Made by a program: the position numbers and the translations under genes. A DNA stretch of 64,000 bases from Streptomyces sp. Tu 3180. Lineage in GTDB: Bacteria; Actinomycetota; Actinomycetes; Streptomycetales; Streptomycetaceae. Location of the stretch: assembly GCF_009852415.1 (NCBI RefSeq), contig NZ_WOXS01000002.1, forward strand, positions 7,604,001-7,668,000, written 5' to 3'. The notes under the pieces are model-generated. The model made no database searches. It had not been told where the DNA came from and saw nothing but the letters and a program-made list of their open reading frames with translations. Of this stretch, positions 1-8,568 are shown in pieces (position 1 is the stretch's first letter; each line of letters opens with the position of its first letter).

Positions 1-580
1 GCCGCGGGCCGTCCGCACGGGCCCGGTACAGCGCCCACAGGTCCTGGAGCACGATGACGCAGGAGTCGCCGTCGAACACCACGTGGTGCGCGATCAGCAG
101 CAGGTGGTGGTGGTCCGGCGCGTGCCGGAACAGCACCGCCCGCAGCACCGCGCGGTCCGGGTCGAGCGGCCGGGCGGCCTCCTCGCGCACGGGGGCGAGC
201 GGGTCCCGCGGGGCGGCGTCCCCGGTGACCGTGTCCCGGAGCCGAAGGCGCGGCGCCGGTGCGGCGGGGGTCAGCACCGGTCCGCCCGGCCGGTCCTCCA
301 CGCGGGTCGCGAGCACCGGGTGACGGGCCATCAGGCCGTCGAAGGCGCCCGCCAGCCGGTCCGTGTCGAGCGGTCCGCGCAACGCGACCGCGAGCGGGAT
401 GTCGTACGCCCCCGAGCCGGGATCGAGGCGGTGCAGGAACAGCAGTCCGCGCTGCTCCGGGGTGAGGGCCACCGCCGTGTCGCCCGGGGTGCCGTGCAGC
501 AGGGCCCTCAGCCGCTCGCGCTTGGCCTCGACGGACGCGGAGGGCGGGCCGGTCGTGGGGAGGGGGGTGGGCGCGTTCAT
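1..580 (-). CDS. NRPS, N-terminal part with condensation domain (gene E, runs off left edge)
   Basis: This is the start of an NRPS that continues beyond base 1. The ATG at 580-578 overlaps the TGA of the upstream synthase gene (ATGA), so translation is coupled. About 193 codons are visible: a short charged leader (SVEAKRERLRALL, docking-like), then a condensation domain with the entry motif LTPEQRGLLFLHRL and the catalytic motif HHVVFDG near residues 173-179. By position it follows the serine/oxazole protein, so it should condense the last amino acid of the group A chain (cysteine in griseoviridin, proline in virginiamycin M, D-alanine in madumycin). The A domain that would decide this, and any thioesterase, lie outside the window. 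Confidence 0.85.
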   Translation of the reverse strand, partial: MNAPTPLPTTGPPSASVEAKRERLRALLHGTPGDTAVALTPEQRGLLFLHRLDPGSGAYDIPLAVALRGPLDTDRLAGAFDGLMARHPVLATRVEDRPGGPVLTPAAPAPRLRLRDTVTGDAAPRDPLAPVREEAARPLDPDRAVLRAVLFRHAPDHHHLLLIAHHVVFDGDSCVIVLQDLWALYRARADGPR

Positions 581-3500
581 GTCTCCTCGGCGGGTCGGTG
601 GGCGGCGGTGGGCAGGGGGCCGGATCCGGCGTGGCGCGCCAGCAGCGCGTCCAGTTCCGCCTCGTTCAGCGCGTCGACGTCCAGCGCGTCGACGTGCGGC
701 GCGTCGACGTCCGGGGTGCCGGCGTCCGGGCCGGCCGGGGGTCGGGGCCCGGGGCGTGCGCCGGGGTCCCCGGGCGGACCCGGCGGCGCCTCCGGCACGG
801 TGGTGCCGAACGCGGCCTCGGCGATCGGACCCAGCACGGGCTGCTCGTACAGCGCGGTCAACGACGGCGGACGGCCGCCCTCCTCGGCGATCGCGCGGGC
901 GATGCGCACCAGGCGCAGACTGTCCACGCCCAGGGACATCAGGTCCGTGGAGGCGGCCAGCTCGCCGGCGGGAAGGCCGGTCACCCGGGCCACGATCGCC
1001 GCCGTCCGCCGCAGGGCGCGGTCCGCGGCCGGTCCGGGCGGCGGCGCCTCGGGGCCCGGCGCTGCGTCGGTGTCCGCGGAGCGCTTGCGGACCGGGACCG
1101 GGGTCGGTGGGAGCGCCGCGGCCCGGCCCGTCGCCGCGGGCCAGGGGGCGCTGGCACCGGCCAGCCAGCCGTCCGGCAGACGCGGCGGCGCGTCCCCGGC
1201 GGCCCGGACGAGGAGTCCGCTGCCCTCGGCGGGCGCACGCGCCGCCAGTTCGCGCAGAGCCCGCACCGCACCCTCGGCGGTGGCCACCACCGCCGCCCGG
1301 CAGTCCCGTGGGCGCCGGCCCCGGACCAGGGCCGCGACGACGGCCGTCAAAGGCGGACGCTCCTCCTCCAGGTGGTCGGCCAACCGCTCCGCGTACCGGG
1401 CCAGTTCGGCGGGCGTGTCGGCGCTCAGCGGCAGCGTCACCGGTACGTCGGGCGCCGGGCCGGCCGCGGCCCGCGGCGGGGCCTCCACGACGAGGCTGAC
1501 GTAACCGCCCGTACCGGCGAAGCTGTTGACGAGGACCAGCCGGGGCGGATCCGCGTCCTCCTCGCCCCGCACCAGGCGCACCCGGCCGCCCCCGCCCGCG
1601 AGGGCGCCGGTGCCGTCGGGCACGGGCGTCGGCAGGAGCCGGCCCCGCCGGAACTGGGCCAGCACACGGGCCAGTTGGCCGAACCCGGAGGCGGCCTCCA
1701 TGTGCCCGAGGACACCCTTCACCGAACCCACCGGCAGCGGCCGCGGCCGATCGCCGAACACCCTGCCCAGGACGTCCAGTTCGAGGGCGTCGTTCAGGGC
1801 AGCGCCGGTGGCCGACGTCTCGGCGTACCCGATGGCGCCGGGATCCACCCCGGCGTCGGCCAGCGCCGCCCTGACCGTCTCCTCCAGGCGTCCGGGACCG
1901 GGCATGCCGTAGTCCCGGGTGCGCCCGGAGTGACGGCACGCGCCTCCGCGCACCACCGCGAGCACCGGATCGCCGTCGGCCAGGGCACGGGCCAGGGGCT
2001 TGAGCAGCACCGCGCCGATGCCCTCACCCGGGATCCAGCCGTCCGACCGGTCGGAGAAGGGGCGCGAGCCGGCGGACTCGGCGAGCAGCCCGGCCTCCGC
2101 GAGGAACTCCAGGTGCGACGGGTCCAGGACGAGGTTCGCGGCCGCCGCCACCGCCGCCGTGCACTGCCCCGACCGCAGCGAGCGCACGGCCGCCTCGACC
2201 GCGGCGAGACCCGAGGCACAGCCGGAGTCCACGACCAGACTGGGGCCGCGGAGGTCGAAGACGTGCGACACCCGGTGGGCCAGTCCCGTACCGGTCGGCA
2301 CCGCGGCCGCCCGCTCCGGCGAGGAGCCGCGTCCCCGCGCGTGGTCGTGCCACATGGCACCGGTGAACACCCCGACCGGGCCCGCGGCGGAGAGCCGGTC
2401 CGCCCGCACCGCCGCGTTCTCCAGGCAGGCGCGTACCGTCGCCAGCAGCAGCCGCTCCTGCGGGTCGACGGCCGGTGCGGTGTCGTCCGTGATCCCCGAC
2501 TCGCCGGGCTCGTCGTCCTCCACGTCGGCCAGGTAGGCGCCGACCGTCGCGCCGCCCCGGTCGGTGCGCAGGGGCCGGTGCGGGGCCCGCCCGGGCGGCG
2601 GCGGACCGATCGCGGTACGGCCCTCGGCGAGCATCCGGGCCAGCCCGCCCACACCGTCGGCGGGGTCCGTGCCGGGCAGCCGGGCGGCGAAGCCGACCAC
2701 CGCGACCGCGTCCCCGGCCACGTGGTCCTTCCCCGCCGCGTCGTCCTCCTCGGGCAGGGGGCCGCCCCACAGGGACACGAGCAGGTCCTGGCCGTCGTCC
2801 AGGGCGAAGTGGCCGCGCACCGACGCGAAGTCCATGTCGCCGACCGGGCACAGCCCGAGCCGCAGGCCGCCCGCGCGTTCCATGGCCGCCTGCGCCATGT
2901 GGCCCGCCTCGATCGCCGTGTACCGGGTGGCCAGGGCCCGCCCGTACGCCGGTGCGATCGCCCGCGGCGTGGCGACCAGGAACAGACCGAAGGCCGAGCC
3001 CTCGAACACCGGCCGGTTGTAGCGCACGTGGCACTCCGCGTCGATCACGGCGCCCCCGGCCAGCAGGACCAGGGCGCGGTCGACCGGGTCGAGGTAGTAC
3101 ACGCCGGGAGCGGCGCCCGTGACGCGGCCCGGCTTGACGTACACGTACACCTGGACCGGGTACAGGCCGCCGGCCGACGGGTACGGCCGCCTGCCGTCGC
3201 CGTCGGGGCCGAGTTCGGCGAAGGCCAGCGCGAGCAGGGACAGCGAGCGCAGGTCCACCGGCCCGTCGGCGAACTCCCGCACGCTGCGCACCGGCCGGGC
3301 GGGCGGCGTGCGGTCCGGCGGCAGGTCGAGAGCCACGCGGAGGCGGTCGGGGCCGAAGCGGCGCAGCGAGCGGCGCTCGGCCTTGAAGGCGGCCTTGGCC
3401 TCGGCGTCGAAGGCGATGCGGACGTCGGGGGCGTCGGAGGGGGCGCCGCCGGGTGTGCCGGTACCGGGGTCGGTACCGGAGCCGGTACCGGTGTCGGGCC

Positions 3501-6500
3501 GGGTCAGCCCCTCGGCCACCCCCCGGGCGGTCGGGCGGCTCACCAGAACGTCGACCGGGACGTCGCCGCCGTACCGGCGCCGGATCTCCTGCGCCAGCCG
3601 GATCATGGTGAACGAGGTCGCGCCGAGTGCGAAGAGGTCCTCGTCCGGGCCGATCTCCCGCCGGCCGAGGAGCGGGGCGGCGACCGCGGCGACCTCCTCG
3701 GCGCCCGGCCACCGCGCGCCGCCGGTTCCGTCGCCGTCCTCCGGGGCGGTGGCCGCGGCGGCGACTCCGGCCGGTGTCGGACGCTGCACGAGCGCCTCGA
3801 GCGGCACGTCGACGCCGTACCGGCGCCGGATCTCCTGCGCCAGCCGGATCATGGTGAACGAGGTCGCGCCGAGCCGGAAGAGATCCGCGTCCCCGGCGAC
3901 GTGCTCCACGCCGAGCAGCCGGGCGGCGACCCGTGCCACCTGGTCCGGTCCGACGGCCCGCGCCGCGCCGCCACTCGCCCTCTCCCCGGCGGTGGCGGGT
4001 GTGCCGTCGCCCCGCCCGTCCCGTGCGGCGCCGCCCGGCTGGACCCGGCCGGCACCCGGTGCGCCGGCGCCCGACGGTGCGAGGGCCGCGTCCGGTGCGT
4101 CTCCGGTCTCCAGGAGCCGGAGGGCGGCGGCGCGGTCGAGCTTGCCGTTGGTGGTCAGCGGGAGGTGCGGGGCGAACACCAGGCGGGAGGGGACCAGCGC
4201 GGCGGGCAGCACGCGAGAGAGCTCCTCGCGGACCGCGGCGGCCGACGGCCGTCGTGCAGCCGTGCCGCGGCACAGCGCGGCCAGCTCCCGGTCGCCGCCG
4301 GGGCCGGTCCACGGCAGCACCCGGGCGTCGTCGACGCCCGCCACGCCGCGCAGCGCCGCCTCGATCTCCTGTGCCTCCACCCGCAGGCCCCGGATCTTGA
4401 ACTGGTCGTCGCGGCGGCCGAGGAAGCGCAGCCGGCCGTGCTCGTCCACCCGCCCCAGGTCCCCGGTGCGGTACAGCCGGCCGCTCCCGCCGCTCGACCG
4501 GTCCTCCGGGAACGGCGAGTCCACGAACCGCTCCGCCTCCGCCTCCGGCCGGCGGTGGTAGCCGAGCCCCACCGCGGGGCCGCCGACGCAGATCTCGCCG
4601 ACGTCACCGGCGGCGACCGGGCGGAGGCCGGCGTCCAGCAGATGGATGACGGTGTTGTCGATCGGTCCGCCCAGCGGCACGTCCGTCCCCGACCACCCCG
4701 GCGGGCAGGCCCAGTGGGTGACGTCGATGGCCGCCTCCGTCGGCCCGTACAGGTTGTGCAGCCCGACGCCGGGCAGGACGGCCTGGAAACGGCGGACCGT
4801 GTCCGCCGGCAGGGCCTCGCCGCTGGCCAGCACCAGCCGCAGCGAGGTCGCGCGCGCCGCGCCCGGCTCGTCGAGGAAGAGCGACAGCATCGACGGGACG
4901 AAGTGGCTGACGGTGATGCCGGCCTCGGCGAACCAGCGGGCCGTGGCGGCCGGGGACCGGTGCGCCCCGGGCCGGGCCAGCACCACGCTCGCGCCCGCGA
5001 GCAGCGGCCAGAAGAACTCCCACACGGACACGTCGAAGCCGCACGGCGTCTTCTGCGCGACCCGGTCCCCGGGCCCGAGCCGGAACCGCTCCTGCGCCCA
5101 GTGCAGCCGGTTGGCGACGCCCCGGTGGGCGTTGGGACAGCCCTTCGGGCGGCCCGTGGTTCCCGAGGTGTAGATCATGTACGCCGGGTCGTCCGGGCCC
5201 GCGCCCGCCACCAGCGGTCCGCCGTCCTCGGCGTCGATCCGCTCGCGCCGTGCCGTCACGTCCAGCACCCGCACCGGCAGCCCGTCGAAGACGGTGCGCA
5301 GGCCGGAGTCGGTGATCACCAGCCGGGCCTCGCAGTCCTCCGCCAGCAGACGGGTGCGGGCGGGCGGGTTGGCCGTGTCCAGCGGAACGTAGGCGGCACC
5401 GGACCTGACCACCGCCAGCAGGGCCACCACCAGGTCCACGGACCGCTCCAGGTGCACGGCCACCCGGTCGGCCACACCCACACCGCCGGCCCGCAGGTAC
5501 CGGGCCAGCCGGGCGCTGCGGAGCCCGAGCTCCCGGTACGTCAGCTCCTCCTCCCCGGACCGCAGCGCCACCCGGTCCGCGTGCTCGGCCAGCGCTCGCT
5601 CCAGCCGGTCGGCCAGCGTGAGTCCGGCCGCGAAGTCACGCACCGGACCGACCAGGGGGGCCTGCGGCGGCGCCGGGGCCGGGTCGTGTTCCGGGTCCCG
5701 CTCGCAGAGGTCCCCCAGGGTGCGCGCGTAGTCCGAGAAGAGGGTGTCGAGGAGCCCGTCGGGAAGGGCGTCCGGTCGCACGTCCCACTGGCACACCAAG
5801 GTGTCGCCGACGAACATCGGGACCTGGTCGACGGCCACCCCGGAGGTCTGCGACTGGCTGTACCGCAGCTCGACCCCCGGACCGCCGCGTGCGGGACGCT
5901 CGGCCGGCAACCGGGTGAAGACGACCGGGAACGGGGACGTGCCGCCGGGCTCGCGCCGGGCGCGCTCACGGGCCGCCGCCAGGCCGTCGGCCCGTTCCGC
6001 TCGCGACAGCTGACCGCGCAGCCGCTCCGCCACCGCGCGCGCCCGGTCGGCCGGACCGGCCGGCAGCGTGTCGTCCACCACCAGCCAGCTCAGCCGCGTG
6101 AAGTCGGCGAGGAGAGCGTCGGCGCCGGGCGGCCGCGCCGGCCGGTCCCAGGAGACGACGACCACGGTGAACGCCTCGCCGTCGGGACAGGCACGGCGCC
6201 AGACGTCGCAGTAGACGGTGAGCAGCAGGACGTCCAGCGGCACCCCCCACCGTTCGGCGAGACGCCGCAGCACCCGCCACCGCGGCAGGTCGAGGCGCCG
6301 GTGGTCACCGCCCGCCCCGCCGGGACCGGACGAGCCCGGGCCCCGGCGGACGGGCGACGGGCCCGCGGGGGCGGTACGCAACAGGGCGTCCCACTCGGCG
6401 CGGGCGGCCTCGGCCGCCGGTCCGCGCGACGCGCCGTCCCGGTCGCGCAGGAACGCCGCGAAGGGGACGCGGTGCCCGGACAGAACCCTCGCCGGGGCCT

Positions 6501-8559
6501 CACCCGCGTGCAGCCGGAACAGCTGCTCGAACAGCAGCGCCACCGCACGCGCGTCGGCCACCAGCGCGTCCAGCAGCACGTGCAGGACCACCGAGCCGTC
6601 CGGCAGACCACTGGTTTCCAGCCGCCACAACGGCCCGTCCTCCAGCGGCATCGGGGTCGTGGCGAGCCGGGCCCGCCGTCGTGCGAGGGCCTCTTCCGCC
6701 TCCTCCGCGGTGACATCCGACAGGTCGTGGTGCGGGACGCGCGGCAGCGCGGGATCGGCCGGGGCGGGCTCCACCGTCAGCGTGCCGTCCGCCCGCACCC
6801 GGGCCCGCAGCGCCGGATGGTGCCGGACCAGCAGCCGCCACGCGTCCGTGAGCCGGTCCAGGTCGGGCCGGGGCAGCCGGAACTCCTGGTGCACCCGGGT
6901 CTCCCCGGCGGCGCCCGGCATCGTGGTGCGCCCGACGAGGTACGCCGTCTGCAGCGGTGTCAGGGGCAGCCCGTCGGCGGCGTCCGCGCCCTCCACGGCC
7001 GCCCACGCGGAGAGGCCCGCGCCGGCGGGTGACGTCGCGTCCGCTTCCGCGTTCACGTCCGCAGGGGACGCCGCGTCCCGGGGTCCGTCCCCGTTCGCGT
7101 CCGCGGGGGCGTCGAGCAGGGCGGCCGGGTCGTCGAGCGCGGCGACGTCCTCGGGGGACGTGCGGGCCAGCGTCTCCAGGGCTCCGCCCAGCCGCGACAA
7201 CAGGTCGTCGGCCACGCCCGGGCCGAGGCGTTCCTCGTCGCAGTCGAGGCTCACGTGCAGTTCGCCCCGCACCTCGTGGAGCAGGCACTCCAGCCACACC
7301 CCGGGCGTACGGGTGCGTCCCGCCTCCGTCGCGGCGGTCCCGGCCCAGCCCGCGTCCCGCGGCCCGGCCCCCGGTGCGGCCCCGCCGAGCGTGCCGAGCA
7401 TGCTGGTGAAGACGAACGGCGGCGGTACCGCCACCGTCCGCCCCCGTGCCCGGGCCGTCTCCCGCAGCGCGCGCACCCCGCTGACCGCGCCGTGCTCCAG
7501 GTCCGCCCACAGCTGATCGCGCACGGTGCCGGCGAGGCGGGCCGGCGGCCCGGCGGGCTCGGGGGCCAGGAACACCGACGTGGAGACGAAGGGGCCCACC
7601 ACACGGGCGATGTCGGGGTGCAGCGGCAGCCGGTTGTAGGTGGTCACCACCACCGGCACGGGACCGCCGCCGGCGGCCGTCCAGCCGGACCGCCGCGCCG
7701 CGCCGGTCCGGTGCAGCAGCCCTCCGTACAGCGTCAGCAGCAGCGCGGACGGGGTGACCCGCAGGGCGGAGGCGTGTGCGCCGACGCGGCGCCAGGCGTC
7801 ACCCGGCAGGCGCAGGGTGAGCCGCCGGCGTGCGGGGGCCGGGACGGCGTCCTCCGGCGCCCCGGTGTCCGGACCCGCCGCGTCCGCGCCGGACGGCGGG
7901 TCGAGCACGGACAGTTTGCGCCGCCAGTAGGCCAGGGCCGCCCGGGTCCGGTCGCCGTCCTCGCGGGCGCGCAGCGCCCTGACGTAGTCGCCGAAGCCGA
8001 ACTCCGGCGCGGCGGGCTCCCGCCGGCCGTGGTGGAGGGCGTACCAGCGGTGCAGCAGCAGGGGCACGCTGGGCCCGTCGACCGCCATCTCGTCCACCGC
8101 GAGGTGCACCCGGCTCCGGCCGCCCGGCAGCAGCGCCACCGTCACCGAGAACAGGGGCCAGCGGTGGACGTCGAAGGCGGCGGAGCGGCCCTCGGCGCGC
8201 AGCCGTTCCAGTTCCGCCGTCCGTGTCGCCTCGTCGGCCTCCCGGAGGTCCGTGACGGGGACGCGGTGGCGCGGCACCGACGCCCTGATCCCCTGGCGGC
8301 CGTCCGGCAGGACCTCGGCCCGCAGCATCCCGGTCTCGGCGACCAGGTCGTTCCAGGCGTCCTCGGCGGCCGACGGGTCGAGCCCGTCCGCTTCGAACTC
8401 CACATAGATCGCGGCGGCCGACTCCGGTTCCATGAACCGGCCCACGTAGTAGGCCTCCTGGACGTCCGTCAGGGGGAAGACGTCCTCCCACCGTCCCGGC
8501 GCCTCGGCGGCGGACGAGCGGACCGGCCGGGGCACGGTGTCGTGTCGGATGGACTGCAC
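577..8559 (-). CDS. NRPS-PKS: Cy-Cy-A(Ser)-PCP-PCP-Ox-KS0-ACP (gene D)
   Basis: A 2660-aa synthase that installs serine and converts it to an oxazole. The GTG start at 8559 has a GAGGAG site overlapping the stop of gene C. Domains in order: two heterocyclisation domains (FPLTDVQEAYYVGR at about 28, DEMAVDGPS at about 152; LPLTPLQTAYLVGR at about 530, DALVADARA at about 665); an A domain (YTSGTTGRPKG at about 1128) whose by-eye specificity residues D-V-W-H-L-S-L-I-D-K are the classical serine code; two nearly identical carrier domains (LGATSFTMIRL at about 1563 and 1643); a SagB/nitroreductase-type FMN oxidase (YPSAGGLYP, about 1710-1933), expected to oxidise oxazoline to oxazole; a ketosynthase with its Cys (DSGCASG) but with HGTGT replaced by SATGA; and a final ACP (GVDSLRLV). 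The C-terminal tail LNEAELDALL looks like a docking helix toward gene E. The serine assignment is strong. The role of the last KS-ACP is unknown. Confidence 0.93.
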   Translation of the reverse strand: MQSIRHDTVPRPVRSSAAEAPGRWEDVFPLTDVQEAYYVGRFMEPESAAAIYVEFEADGLDPSAAEDAWNDLVAETGMLRAEVLPDGRQGIRASVPRHRVPVTDLREADEATRTAELERLRAEGRSAAFDVHRWPLFSVTVALLPGGRSRVHLAVDEMAVDGPSVPLLLHRWYALHHGRREPAAPEFGFGDYVRALRAREDGDRTRAALAYWRRKLSVLDPPSGADAAGPDTGAPEDAVPAPARRRLTLRLPGDAWRRVGAHASALRVTPSALLLTLYGGLLHRTGAARRSGWTAAGGGPVPVVVTTYNRLPLHPDIARVVGPFVSTSVFLAPEPAGPPARLAGTVRDQLWADLEHGAVSGVRALRETARARGRTVAVPPPFVFTSMLGTLGGAAPGAGPRDAGWAGTAATEAGRTRTPGVWLECLLHEVRGELHVSLDCDEERLGPGVADDLLSRLGGALETLARTSPEDVAALDDPAALLDAPADANGDGPRDAASPADVNAEADATSPAGAGLSAWAAVEGADAADGLPLTPLQTAYLVGRTTMPGAAGETRVHQEFRLPRPDLDRLTDAWRLLVRHHPALRARVRADGTLTVEPAPADPALPRVPHHDLSDVTAEEAEEALARRRARLATTPMPLEDGPLWRLETSGLPDGSVVLHVLLDALVADARAVALLFEQLFRLHAGEAPARVLSGHRVPFAAFLRDRDGASRGPAAEAARAEWDALLRTAPAGPSPVRRGPGSSGPGGAGGDHRRLDLPRWRVLRRLAERWGVPLDVLLLTVYCDVWRRACPDGEAFTVVVVSWDRPARPPGADALLADFTRLSWLVVDDTLPAGPADRARAVAERLRGQLSRAERADGLAAARERARREPGGTSPFPVVFTRLPAERPARGGPGVELRYSQSQTSGVAVDQVPMFVGDTLVCQWDVRPDALPDGLLDTLFSDYARTLGDLCERDPEHDPAPAPPQAPLVGPVRDFAAGLTLADRLERALAEHADRVALRSGEEELTYRELGLRSARLARYLRAGGVGVADRVAVHLERSVDLVVALLAVVRSGAAYVPLDTANPPARTRLLAEDCEARLVITDSGLRTVFDGLPVRVLDVTARRERIDAEDGGPLVAGAGPDDPAYMIYTSGTTGRPKGCPNAHRGVANRLHWAQERFRLGPGDRVAQKTPCGFDVSVWEFFWPLLAGASVVLARPGAHRSPAATARWFAEAGITVSHFVPSMLSLFLDEPGAARATSLRLVLASGEALPADTVRRFQAVLPGVGLHNLYGPTEAAIDVTHWACPPGWSGTDVPLGGPIDNTVIHLLDAGLRPVAAGDVGEICVGGPAVGLGYHRRPEAEAERFVDSPFPEDRSSGGSGRLYRTGDLGRVDEHGRLRFLGRRDDQFKIRGLRVEAQEIEAALRGVAGVDDARVLPWTGPGGDRELAALCRGTAARRPSAAAVREELSRVLPAALVPSRLVFAPHLPLTTNGKLDRAAALRLLETGDAPDAALAPSGAGAPGAGRVQPGGAARDGRGDGTPATAGERASGGAARAVGPDQVARVAARLLGVEHVAGDADLFRLGATSFTMIRLAQEIRRRYGVDVPLEALVQRPTPAGVAAAATAPEDGDGTGGARWPGAEEVAAVAAPLLGRREIGPDEDLFALGATSFTMIRLAQEIRRRYGGDVPVDVLVSRPTARGVAEGLTRPDTGTGSGTDPGTGTPGGAPSDAPDVRIAFDAEAKAAFKAERRSLRRFGPDRLRVALDLPPDRTPPARPVRSVREFADGPVDLRSLSLLALAFAELGPDGDGRRPYPSAGGLYPVQVYVYVKPGRVTGAAPGVYYLDPVDRALVLLAGGAVIDAECHVRYNRPVFEGSAFGLFLVATPRAIAPAYGRALATRYTAIEAGHMAQAAMERAGGLRLGLCPVGDMDFASVRGHFALDDGQDLLVSLWGGPLPEEDDAAGKDHVAGDAVAVVGFAARLPGTDPADGVGGLARMLAEGRTAIGPPPPGRAPHRPLRTDRGGATVGAYLADVEDDEPGESGITDDTAPAVDPQERLLLATVRACLENAAVRADRLSAAGPVGVFTGAMWHDHARGRGSSPERAAAVPTGTGLAHRVSHVFDLRGPSLVVDSGCASGLAAVEAAVRSLRSGQCTAAVAAAANLVLDPSHLEFLAEAGLLAESAGSRPFSDRSDGWIPGEGIGAVLLKPLARALADGDPVLAVVRGGACRHSGRTRDYGMPGPGRLEETVRAALADAGVDPGAIGYAETSATGAALNDALELDVLGRVFGDRPRPLPVGSVKGVLGHMEAASGFGQLARVLAQFRRGRLLPTPVPDGTGALAGGGGRVRLVRGEEDADPPRLVLVNSFAGTGGYVSLVVEAPPRAAAGPAPDVPVTLPLSADTPAELARYAERLADHLEEERPPLTAVVAALVRGRRPRDCRAAVVATAEGAVRALRELAARAPAEGSGLLVRAAGDAPPRLPDGWLAGASAPWPAATGRAAALPPTPVPVRKRSADTDAAPGPEAPPPGPAADRALRRTAAIVARVTGLPAGELAASTDLMSLGVDSLRLVRIARAIAEEGGRPPSLTALYEQPVLGPIAEAAFGTTVPEAPPGPPGDPGARPGPRPPAGPDAGTPDVDAPHVDALDVDALNEAELDALLARHAGSGPLPTAAHRPAEET
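3567..3873 (-). repeat. Tandem carrier-domain duplication in gene D
   Basis: A 61-bp stretch is exactly repeated at 3567-3627 and 3813-3873. Both copies encode the phosphopantetheine-serine region of the two consecutive PCP domains (ATSFTMIRLAQEIRRRYG). Flanking sequence is only similar. This marks a duplicated PCP whose core is either recently copied or kept uniform by conversion. Confidence 0.9.
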
Positions 8560-8568
8560 GGTGGCTCC

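Noticed and set aside
598..7032. A very long open frame on the plus strand opposite gene D (and similar ones opposite genes A to C, F and G)
   Set aside because: High-GC third positions leave antisense frames open. The translations are Arg/Gly/Pro-rich with no domains, while the minus strand has full PKS/NRPS motifs.
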